A DNA stretch of 13,882 nt from Gammaproteobacteria bacterium UBA7376 (GTDB taxonomy: Bacteria; Pseudomonadota; Gammaproteobacteria; Pseudomonadales; Azotimanducaceae): the NCBI GenBank assembly GCA_002470275.1, contig DKNY01000012.1, positions 1 to 13,882 of the forward strand, in the 5' to 3' direction. The notes below the pieces were generated by a model. It ran no database searches. It was given only the letters and a program-made list of their open reading frames with translations, and was not told the origin of the DNA. Made by a program: the position numbers and the translations under genes. Every line of letters begins with the position of its first letter. Position 1 is the first letter of the stretch. Shown here piece by piece: positions 5,651 through 12,597 of this stretch.

Positions 5651-6927
5651 GCGACGGATTCTTCAACCTGGGGAAGCTCGGCAAGCGCGAAACGCCCCAG
5701 CACGTCCAGCGCAGCCCGCACATCCTCCACTTCAATGGCCTCGTCCGGGTGATGGCTGATACCTGCGGCGCACCGCACGAAGAGCATGGCCAGAGGCGCA
5801 AAATCTTTCATCGCCATGGCGTCGTGCCCCGCTCCGCTGAATAGGGATTTAACTTCCTGTCCGGCATCGGTAAGGGCTTGCTCTAAGCGGCGCTGCAGGC
5901 GACTGTCGCAGGGGACGGAATCGGCGGTGTGGATCTCCTGCCAGGATAAAAACAGATTCTTTTCGTCGACTATCTTTTGAAATTGGGCTATGAGCCGGTC
6001 GAAGGCGAGGTCCCGACTCCGATCTTGAGCACTTCTAATATCGAGCGAAAATTGGACCTGTCCCGGGATGACATTCACGGCCCCGGGAAAGCTCTGGATG
6101 CTCCCTACGGTGGCAACCACATCAAAAAGAGCACATACCTTTTCAATACTGCTTATGCACTGACTTGCGCCGACCAGCGCATCTCGGCGCAGGGCCATCG
6201 GCACCGTGCCCGCATGCCCAGCAGCACCCTCGATCAAAAAGGAAAATCTGCGGGCGCCAGCTATGCTGGTCACTACTCCCAGGGGCAGGTTGTTGTCCTC
6301 CAGCACCGGCCCTTGTTCGATATGCACTTCCAGGTAGCCTTCCATGACATCTGATGGTCGGGCTGCCTCTGGGTAGCGGCCGGGGTCTAAGCCAAAGTCT
6401 GTCATCGCCTGGGCTAAGGAGACACCGCCGGCATCGGTGAGGTCGAGCAGGTCCTCTTCCCATTTGCCCGCCAGCGCCCTGCTGCCCAAGAGCGTTGCCC
6501 CGAATCGCACCCCTTCTTCATCGCCAAAGCCAACCACATCCAGGTGAAAGGGTAGAGATATTTCGCGGCGCTTCAGGTAGCTGGCCAGCTCCAGTCCCAG
6601 CAGGACGCCCAGCACGCCGTCATAGGTTCCCGCATCAATCACCGTATCCAGGTGGGATCCGATCACAAATGTCTTCGCGGCAGGGTCTTTCGCCGGATAA
6701 CGCCCCCAAATATTGCCCACGGCGTCTTCCCAGCTTTCAAGCCCGGCCTCGGCCATCCAGCCCCCGACGCGCTGATTCGCTGCCTTATGCTCAGGACTGA
6801 GGTAGGTACGGGCATAGTATTCATCGGAGCCGGACACTTGGCGCAATTCATCACAGCGTGCCATGACTCGGGCAGCGGACGCGGCCAGCTCTCTCTCACT
6901 GGGCAACAACGAGGTTGCTGCATTCAT
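5647..6927 (-). CDS. allC: Allantoate amidohydrolase (AllC-like, M20 metallopeptidase fold)
   Basis: Predicted to hydrolyse allantoate to (S)-ureidoglycine, carbon dioxide and ammonia, using two metal ions. The 426-residue length fits the family. Metal ligands are visible: SHLDTV (His92), AGTYDG (Asp103), GFGDEEGVRF (Glu138), HIEQGP (His202) and GISHHP (His392). The substrate-binding Asn and Arg fit NVIPG (Asn285) and LDIRSA (Arg298). The N-terminal YLSPEHKAAN segment is typical of allantoate amidohydrolases, rather than beta-ureidopropionase or carbamoyl-amino-acid hydrolases, which share the fold. The start ATG overlaps the upstream stop (ATGA, 6924-6927), with GAGG about 7 bases upstream, so translation is coupled to the aminotransferase gene. 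The pairing with a PucG-like enzyme, which consumes ureidoglycine, makes allantoate the likely substrate. It is the distal gene of the eight-gene unit (HpxK in Klebsiella naming). Confidence 0.85.
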   Translation of the reverse strand: MNAATSLLPSERELAASAARVMARCDELRQVSGSDEYYARTYLSPEHKAANQRVGGWMAEAGLESWEDAVGNIWGRYPAKDPAAKTFVIGSHLDTVIDAGTYDGVLGVLLGLELASYLKRREISLPFHLDVVGFGDEEGVRFGATLLGSRALAGKWEEDLLDLTDAGGVSLAQAMTDFGLDPGRYPEAARPSDVMEGYLEVHIEQGPVLEDNNLPLGVVTSIAGARRFSFLIEGAAGHAGTVPMALRRDALVGASQCISSIEKVCALFDVVATVGSIQSFPGAVNVIPGQVQFSLDIRSAQDRSRDLAFDRLIAQFQKIVDEKNLFLSWQEIHTADSVPCDSRLQRRLEQALTDAGQEVKSLFSGAGHDAMAMKDFAPLAMLFVRCAAGISHHPDEAIEVEDVRAALDVLGRFALAELPQVEESVA

Positions 6928-8183
6928 TTCACCGCCTCAAGGGGCGCTTGAGTAGGCTGATCAGATGCGGCGCGATAAATCGCCCGGGCCTCGGCGACGG
7001 ACTCACCGGGTGACAGTCGGTGACCGCTGGCCAGCAGGCACTGCTCCAGGCAGGCCAGTGTTTTCAGCACGGCATCAGGGCGAGCGTTGTACCCCATCGT
7101 GCCGATTCTCCAAATGACACCATGGAGGGGACCAAATGAGGTTCCTATCTCGATACCGAAATCCATCAGCATCTCATGCCTGATTTTTTCGCCGGGTACG
7201 TCTTCAGGGATGTAGACCCCGACCACGTTATTCATTCTGTTCTGCTGGTCGCCAAAAAGCCTGAGATTCAGGGCCGCCAACCCGGATGCCAGCGCCCTGC
7301 CGTTCAACTCATGCCTCTCAATCGCCTCCGTAAGGCCTTCTTCCAGCAGGATGCGCGCGCACTCATAGGCGGCGTAGAGCATGCTGGTGGCTTCGGTATG
7401 GTGATTGAGCCTGGCCTTACTCCAGTAATCTATAATCATTGACAGATCAAAATAGTTAGACGAGATTACCCTCCCCTGACCCTCTTCCTGCCCGTCGCTG
7501 CGGAGCCCGGCCTCGATGTGCTTTCTGCCCTGGATTAACGAAACCGCTCGGTCATTCAGGGTAATGGGCGCACTGCCAGAGGGGCCGCAAAGGCACTTCT
7601 GAAGCCCCACGGAGACCACATCGAGCATCCAGTCGTCGGTATCAAGCACGTTGCCACCGATCGAGGCGGTGGCATCGCAATACAGAAGCACATCATTTTC
7701 ATGACAAACCCGACCCAGGGCTGAGAGCGGCTGGAGCATGGTGGTCGAGGTGTCGCCCTGCACGAGGGCCAATAACTTGGGCCGCTCCTTTAGGATCGCT
7801 TCAATGATTTGCTCCTGTGGAAAGACCTGCCCCCAGGGCACCTCTATCTTTGTCACAACGGCTCCACAGCGCGATGCGATCTCACAGAGGAGATGCCCGA
7901 ACCTGCCGAATATCGGGACTAAGACTTTATCCCCTGGCTCGAGCATGGAAACCATGGCGGCCTCGATGGCGCCGCGTGAGGTCGAATCCACCAAGAAGGT
8001 CCACTGGTTCGAAGTCGCGAACACATCGCGATATGCGGCCATGGTTAAATCCATACAGGCCGTCATGCTCGGGTCAAATTGCCCTAATAGCTGACTGGAC
8101 ATCGCTTTGAGCACGCGCGGATCCGCATCAATTGGCCCAGGGCCCATTAACAGTCTCGGTGGTGGCGTGAATACCTGTGTCAT
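6924..8183 (-). CDS. pucG: (S)-ureidoglycine-glyoxylate aminotransferase (PucG/HpxJ-like)
   Basis: This is a PLP-dependent class V aminotransferase of 419 residues. PucG-type enzymes transfer the amino group of (S)-ureidoglycine to glyoxylate, giving oxalurate and glycine. The PLP lysine is Lys196 in SVGLQKCLCGPSG; Asp170 in YCDATAS binds the PLP ring nitrogen. Gln35 in LLGQFDP and Asn260 in RLNHHTEATSML match the Gln/Asn pair reported to set ureidoglycine specificity in Klebsiella PucG, separating it from alanine-glyoxylate aminotransferases and serine-pyruvate enzymes. The ATG at 8183 is chosen because GGAG (8191-8194) lies 7 bases upstream; the GTG at 8216 would lie inside the preceding gene. 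That GGAG is within the last codons of the HpxW-like gene, whose stop is 4 bases before this ATG, so the two are translationally coupled. Confidence 0.86.
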   Translation of the reverse strand: MTQVFTPPPRLLMGPGPIDADPRVLKAMSSQLLGQFDPSMTACMDLTMAAYRDVFATSNQWTFLVDSTSRGAIEAAMVSMLEPGDKVLVPIFGRFGHLLCEIASRCGAVVTKIEVPWGQVFPQEQIIEAILKERPKLLALVQGDTSTTMLQPLSALGRVCHENDVLLYCDATASIGGNVLDTDDWMLDVVSVGLQKCLCGPSGSAPITLNDRAVSLIQGRKHIEAGLRSDGQEEGQGRVISSNYFDLSMIIDYWSKARLNHHTEATSMLYAAYECARILLEEGLTEAIERHELNGRALASGLAALNLRLFGDQQNRMNNVVGVYIPEDVPGEKIRHEMLMDFGIEIGTSFGPLHGVIWRIGTMGYNARPDAVLKTLACLEQCLLASGHRLSPGESVAEARAIYRAASDQPTQAPLEAVK

Positions 8184-8187
8184 TTTT

Positions 8188-9810
8188 TTACTCCGAAATC
8201 TCGCCTCGTCCGTCACTGCGAGGATCTGATGCGGCGATGAGTGAACCGTCTACCTGTTCTCGAATCATACCAGCATGGCCCATTAACTCATTCTTGGGGG
8301 TCACCTGGTCCAATTTGTGCCCCTTTTTTTCCAGCGCGGTCACGGCATGCGGGTCCATATCCGATTCGATCTGCAGGTTGCCTTCAACCTCGCCCCAAGT
8401 GCGGCCCAGCAGCCAGCGCGGATCAGAAATGCTGCGCGCGGGCGCTCGATCCAGGTAGAGATGCCGAGCAATCATTGCGGCTTGGGTTTGAGGTTGGCCT
8501 TCGCCCCCCATGGCCCCGTAAATCAGCCTGGAGCCATCCTTGAGCATCAGCAGGGCAGGGTTCAAAGTATGGAAGGGTTTTTTGCCAGGCTCCAAACTCC
8601 TCTGGCCACCCCGAGACAAGTTGAAGCTTGTCCCACGGTTATTCCAGACCAACCCAAGGTCAGGTAGGACAACCCCGGAACCAAATTCCCAAAACAGGCT
8701 TTGTATGTAGCTCACCATCACCCCCTGTTTATCCCGCGCACCCATCCACACGGTATCGCCTGCGCTGGACGTCCGAGACCATTCCCTCACCTGAGTGAGG
8801 TCAATTTCGCTGGCATGGCGAGCGATGCTCTCTTGCTGAAGCTCTGCTCTGAGGTCTACGTTCGCAAGATCAGGCACTGGTAGGCAGCTATCGCGCAGGG
8901 TAAACGCATGCTTTGAACACTCGATTAGGGCATGAATGCAGTCCGCCTCGGTCCAGCTGGGCTCATACAGGCGATCAAAGAGCGCCAGGATCAGGATTGA
9001 TACAAATCCCTGTGTCGGTTCCGGCAGGTTGAACACCTCCCCGAATCTGATCTCGGCACACAAGGGGGATACCACCGTGGCATGGTGAGCCTTGAGATCG
9101 TGGGGGCCTAGTGGCGACCCCAGGCCACGGAGTTGGCTGCCGAGTTCAGCACCGATGCTGCCGCGGTAAAAACTGTCTAAACCGGCCTGGCACAGTTGGC
9201 TCAATAGTTCAGCCAACGGCCCATTTTTCAGCGTCTGACCCGCCACCAGGGGCGAACCGTCCGAGGTATAGAGATCGCGAAAACCCGGTAAATCTGAAAG
9301 CTGGGACGACACCTTGCGAGAGGCAGCCGCCAGGCTATCCGAAATGGTGACGCCATTGGCCGCCAAGGTGATTGCCGGTGACAGCAATCGCTCGATGGCA
9401 AAGTCTGGGCCGGGTATGCCCGCCCTCTGGGCTGTCTCTTGCGCCGTAGCCTTGGCCTGAATCCATCCGGAAACAGCCCCGGCAAGGGTTAGGGCTGCTC
9501 CGGGACCCCTGCTCGGAATTGAACTGAATCCATGCTCGGCGTACCACTCCGGCGTGCAGGCTGATCCCGCCGCACCCGACGCATCAACGCCCCAGGGGCG
9601 CTGACCCGGCTCATGTACCAGCCAGAATCCGTCTCCGCCCAGCCCATTCATATGCGGATAGGCCACCGCGATCACCGCCGCCGCGGCAATCATCGCATCT
9701 ACCGCATGACCGCCATCCGCCAGCACTTCCATACCGGCTTGGGTCGCCAGCTCGTGGGGGGCTGTAAACGCGAAGTGCCCGTTAATTAGCGTACGCCTGC
9801 TGCCACTCAT
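8188..9810 (-). CDS. hpxW: Gamma-glutamyltransferase-fold amidohydrolase, probably oxamate amidohydrolase (HpxW-like)
   Basis: This 540-residue Ntn-hydrolase has the gamma-glutamyltransferase fold. It should cleave itself before a Thr that becomes the N-terminal nucleophile: Thr353 in GDTVWMG. Other family segments are PHELATQAG (18-26), PHMNGLGGDGFWL (52-64), RGPGAALTLAGAVSGW (101-116), EFGSGVVLP (375-383), NNRGTSF, PGKKPFHTLNP (408-418), GAMGGEGQPQTQA (432-444) and ASDPRSDGR near the end. The sequence lacks a signal peptide, unlike periplasmic glutathione-degrading enzymes. These segments and its place before pucG and allC fit HpxW, a family member shown in Klebsiella to hydrolyse oxamate to oxalate and ammonia during urate degradation. 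The start ATG overlaps the TPR gene by 29 bases; only a distant GAGGGA precedes it. A gamma-glutamyl hydrolase role remains the alternative. Confidence 0.78.
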   Translation of the reverse strand: MSGSRRTLINGHFAFTAPHELATQAGMEVLADGGHAVDAMIAAAAVIAVAYPHMNGLGGDGFWLVHEPGQRPWGVDASGAAGSACTPEWYAEHGFSSIPSRGPGAALTLAGAVSGWIQAKATAQETAQRAGIPGPDFAIERLLSPAITLAANGVTISDSLAAASRKVSSQLSDLPGFRDLYTSDGSPLVAGQTLKNGPLAELLSQLCQAGLDSFYRGSIGAELGSQLRGLGSPLGPHDLKAHHATVVSPLCAEIRFGEVFNLPEPTQGFVSILILALFDRLYEPSWTEADCIHALIECSKHAFTLRDSCLPVPDLANVDLRAELQQESIARHASEIDLTQVREWSRTSSAGDTVWMGARDKQGVMVSYIQSLFWEFGSGVVLPDLGLVWNNRGTSFNLSRGGQRSLEPGKKPFHTLNPALLMLKDGSRLIYGAMGGEGQPQTQAAMIARHLYLDRAPARSISDPRWLLGRTWGEVEGNLQIESDMDPHAVTALEKKGHKLDQVTPKNELMGHAGMIREQVDGSLIAASDPRSDGRGEISE

Positions 9811-11029
9811 ACTGTTTTCGGATGTCCCTCGCGTATCTTATCCAGCGAGCCGCCTGTTTCGACGTATCTTTGAACGTCTGGGCCTTCTGTAGCGCTTTGA
9901 CATTTTCTCCGAATTTTTTCTGCTCCGTAAGGACTATCCCCAACAGCAGGTACGCGTTGCCGGCTTTTTCAACGCCAATCTCCAGGGCTTTTTCTAGGTT
10001 GCCCTGGGCCTGGGACCAAAGGCCCCGCTCGAGATTCAGGTTCGCCGCCCGCACCAGTGGATCGCCCTTGCCCTCAACCTCTGCAAGCCTTCCCAGAACC
10101 GTTACCGCAGATTCGTATTCCTTGGCATTGGTGAGGGCACTGGCCAACAGGTTCAGATGTTGCGCATTTTCCTCCAGCAGCGCCTGCTCGAAGGCCGCAT
10201 TGATCAGCCTGGCCGCCCGCTCTGGTATTCCGCGCGCAGCGGTGAGCTGAACCAGCGTGCGAATTGAAGACTCTTTTTCCAGCACACCGCTCAACCAGGC
10301 GAGCTTTAGCACGCCCAGGGCCCGAGCCTCGCTGTCTTGGGACAAATAGACGCTGGCAAGCTGCTCCCAATACCCCGCCTTGTCAGACCAGATGGTCACC
10401 ATGGTGCTCAGCGTTTTAGCGGCACCGGCAAAATCTTCCATTTGAAAGTAGGAGGCAGTAATCAGCTGATACCAAGATTCCCTGGGTTTTGGGCTAAGGA
10501 CTATGGCTCTTTCGGCATACTGTATGGCCTCTGCATACCGATTGTTTTGCGCGAAGATGTTCGCCATAAAGATCAGTTGATTGGCATTTGGCGCCTCTAG
10601 GGACATAAACCACTCAGCGGCAAAGTCCAGGGCTTCGTCATACTGACTTTGAGCCGCATAGAGCTGGGCGACCATGTAACCTACGTTGTACTTCACGTTC
10701 TCCGGCAGCTTATCTAGGGCCAGGCTCCGCCTCAGGTAGTCGATGGCTTCGTCGAACTTCTCGTCGGACATCTTGGCATAGCCCAGGGTCTGCAGGGTTA
10801 GCGCCAGGTCTAGGGAGTCCGCCTCGACCTCTGTGGCCAGGACTTCAAGTTCGCTAATGGCCAGACCGATGTCCTCTGCGGCCATCAGCTCCTGAATTTC
10901 GACCAGTTTTTTATAGGTTTTGGTGGTGATTGAATCGGCCTGGCTCAGCCCCGGTATCGCAACCACCGCAGCGATCAAGATAAGCGTCGCACACCTCTTT
11001 ATTGTCATCATAGGCCGCCGTTCGATCAT
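9782..11029 (-). CDS. Periplasmic TPR protein of the TonB2-type cluster
   Basis: The product is a 415-residue exported protein built of tetratricopeptide-like helical repeats. The N-terminus has basic residues, a hydrophobic stretch (about 15-28) and LSQA-DS, a likely signal peptidase I site after residue 31. Repeats are evident at about 58-125 (LGYAKMSDEKFDEAIDYL; AAQSQYDEALDF), 150-205 (NRYAEAIQYAERAIVLSP; EDFAGAAKTL) and again towards the end (NLERGLWSQAQGNLEKALEIG). The ATG at 11029 overlaps the tonB stop (ATGA); ATGs at 11011 and 11008 are possible alternatives with a shorter signal peptide. A TPR gene right after tonB is a recurrent feature of TtpC-ExbB-ExbD-TonB clusters in marine gammaproteobacteria. 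Its partner is presumably in the periplasm, perhaps TonB, TtpC or an outer-membrane receptor; its function is not established. Confidence 0.85.
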   Translation of the reverse strand: MIERRPMMTIKRCATLILIAAVVAIPGLSQADSITTKTYKKLVEIQELMAAEDIGLAISELEVLATEVEADSLDLALTLQTLGYAKMSDEKFDEAIDYLRRSLALDKLPENVKYNVGYMVAQLYAAQSQYDEALDFAAEWFMSLEAPNANQLIFMANIFAQNNRYAEAIQYAERAIVLSPKPRESWYQLITASYFQMEDFAGAAKTLSTMVTIWSDKAGYWEQLASVYLSQDSEARALGVLKLAWLSGVLEKESSIRTLVQLTAARGIPERAARLINAAFEQALLEENAQHLNLLASALTNAKEYESAVTVLGRLAEVEGKGDPLVRAANLNLERGLWSQAQGNLEKALEIGVEKAGNAYLLLGIVLTEQKKFGENVKALQKAQTFKDTSKQAARWIRYARDIRKQYEWQQAYAN

Positions 11030-11667
11030 TTCTGTAGGGTGAACTCAATGGTTTGCTTTGCTCGCTGTGGTACCGGCGTGCCGTCTACGATCTTCGGTCT
11101 GAATTTCCAGCGCTTAATCGCGGTAAGAGCAGCCGCATCGAATAGTCTGGGCGGGTCAGCTTCCATAACCTTTGCCTGGGATACCGTACCGTCAGGGTTG
11201 ATCAAAACCTCCATGGTCACCGAACCTTCGATACCCGCTTGCTTGGCCCTTCTGGGATACGCTGGCTGTACGCGAACAACGGGGATCACGTCGGTGTCGA
11301 ACCCCGACAGGCCCGCGCCCTTCTGCAGTGATCCCAAGTAGGGCCCGTCGCCGGTATTCACACCCATGCCTATGGTTGGCAGACCCATTCCCAAGTTAGA
11401 GACCACAGGATCTATCTTTGTGGAGAAGTCTGGCGTATCCGGCGCCTCTTCGGGAGGCGGCGGTGGCTCTGGTAGGCGCCGGTCCTTTTTCTCTAGCGCC
11501 GACTCGTCTTGATCTAATCGGATAAAGTTAAGATAGGAGGATGATTTGTCTGGCTTCTCAAGAATCGCATTATTTCTGATCATCCAGTTCATGGCGAAAA
11601 ACAGCGCGAGCGTCACCAGCGTGGCAATGCCTAGCGCGGAAATATTCTTGACCAAATCATGGCTCAT
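11026..11667 (-). CDS. tonB: Energy transducer TonB (TonB2 type)
   Basis: TonB carries proton-motive energy from the inner-membrane ExbB/ExbD complex to outer-membrane receptors. The 213-residue protein has a short cytoplasmic tail, one membrane anchor (about 9-29), a short proline-rich piece (LPEPPPPPEEAP, 65-76), a Gly-rich linker, and the C-terminal receptor-contact domain (about 127-213) with PAYPRRAKQAGIEGSV and the helix FDAAALTAIKRWKFRP. The short proline region and total length resemble TonB2 rather than classical E. coli TonB (239 residues with long Pro/Lys repeats). The gene overlaps exbD by 11 bases (start at 11667 inside the exbD end) and the TPR gene by 4. It belongs to a dedicated operon rather than being a stand-alone tonB. 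Its cognate receptor is not in the window. Confidence 0.92.
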   Translation of the reverse strand: MSHDLVKNISALGIATLVTLALFFAMNWMIRNNAILEKPDKSSSYLNFIRLDQDESALEKKDRRLPEPPPPPEEAPDTPDFSTKIDPVVSNLGMGLPTIGMGVNTGDGPYLGSLQKGAGLSGFDTDVIPVVRVQPAYPRRAKQAGIEGSVTMEVLINPDGTVSQAKVMEADPPRLFDAAALTAIKRWKFRPKIVDGTPVPQRAKQTIEFTLQK

Positions 11668-12064
11668 CGGTTGCTACAGATATATTGCTGGCGCCAGCAA
11701 GGCGTGACTGATCCATCACCTCGATCAGCGTCTCCGTATTGGACAACGCATCGGCAATGATGATTACCGCTGCGCCGGGACTTTCCGCCAACCCTTTCTC
11801 TACATTGGCCCGCACGGCTCGCTTATCGACCTGTCGCTTATCAAACCAGATTTGATTGTTGGCCGTGATGCCAATCTGAATGCTCAAGGCATCCGTGGGC
11901 ACCGAGGTCTCCGCGTCCGGCCTCGTTACATCCACGCCGGACTCTTTCACGAACGTTGACGTTACGATGAAGAAGATCAGCATGATGAATACCACGTCCA
12001 GCATGGGCGTGATGTCGATCTGACTGTCTTCTTCCGACGTAATTAAAAATCTTGATTCTTGCAT
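11657..12064 (-). CDS. exbD: Biopolymer transport protein ExbD
   Basis: ExbD forms, with ExbB, the proton-driven motor that energises TonB. The 135-residue protein has the expected layout: a short cytoplasmic start, then DITPMLDVVFIMLIFFIVTSTF with the essential membrane Asp (Asp23), one transmembrane helix (about 21-41), and a periplasmic domain to the end. Length and motif are standard for the family. TolR is the alternative homologue, but the tonB partner next door decides for ExbD. The ATG at 12064 lies 2 bases after the exbB stop and has no good ribosome binding site close by, so it probably depends on translation of exbB. Confidence 0.93.
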   Translation of the reverse strand: MQESRFLITSEEDSQIDITPMLDVVFIMLIFFIVTSTFVKESGVDVTRPDAETSVPTDALSIQIGITANNQIWFDKRQVDKRAVRANVEKGLAESPGAAVIIIADALSNTETLIEVMDQSRLAGASNISVATDEP

Positions 12065-12066
12065 AA

Positions 12067-12597
12067 TTAATCGAGGCTTATTAGCTCCTGCAAACGATTC
12101 ACTTCAGTTTTATGACGACGATCAACCCACGTCCAAAAGGGTATGGCCGCTATGGCGACGAGCATACCCGACATCGTTGGGATGGTCGCAGCGCTAACGC
12201 CGTTGGCCATAGCTCTTGGGTTTCCGGTCCCCAGATTCGCCATGACCTCAAACACCTGGATCATGCCGGTAACCGTCCCCAGCAGCCCCAAGAGGGGCAG
12301 CAGAGCGATAAAGGTGGGAATGATCTTCATGTTTTTGAGCATCAGGCACTCGGTTTCTGAGATCAGCTGTCGACGCTGATACAGGGCATACCAGGAAGAA
12401 TGATCCTGTCTGTTCGACCAAATTTCCACGCGATCCCGCAACGCGCTAGGGTATTCGTAATACAGATACCAGAGCCGCTCGATGATCACGCACCATAGCA
12501 ATATCGTGACAAAGAGTATCCCCCAAAGGACGTCTCCACCCCGCGCCATATAGTCAATGAATGGCGCCGTAAGCTCAGCCACGATCAGCACGCTCAA
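12067..12597 (-). CDS. exbB: ExbB (MotA/TolQ/ExbB proton channel family)
   Basis: This short, three-helix proton-channel protein of up to 176 residues is the size of TonB2-system ExbB proteins. Membrane segments are at about 22-42 (VLWGILFVTILLWCVIIERLW), 94-115 (with LPLLGLLGTVTGMI, the family signature) and 134-158 (with GMLVAIAAIPFW). It pairs with ExbD and, by family knowledge, forms the pentameric stator around it. The start is uncertain. TTG at 12597 overlaps the preceding gene by 23 bases, and GTG codons at 12591 and 12582 would give proteins two or five residues shorter with smaller overlap; none has a clear Shine-Dalgarno. All options imply translational coupling to the upstream TtpC-like gene. 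Confidence 0.9.
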   Translation of the reverse strand: MSVLIVAELTAPFIDYMARGGDVLWGILFVTILLWCVIIERLWYLYYEYPSALRDRVEIWSNRQDHSSWYALYQRRQLISETECLMLKNMKIIPTFIALLPLLGLLGTVTGMIQVFEVMANLGTGNPRAMANGVSAATIPTMSGMLVAIAAIPFWTWVDRRHKTEVNRLQELISLD

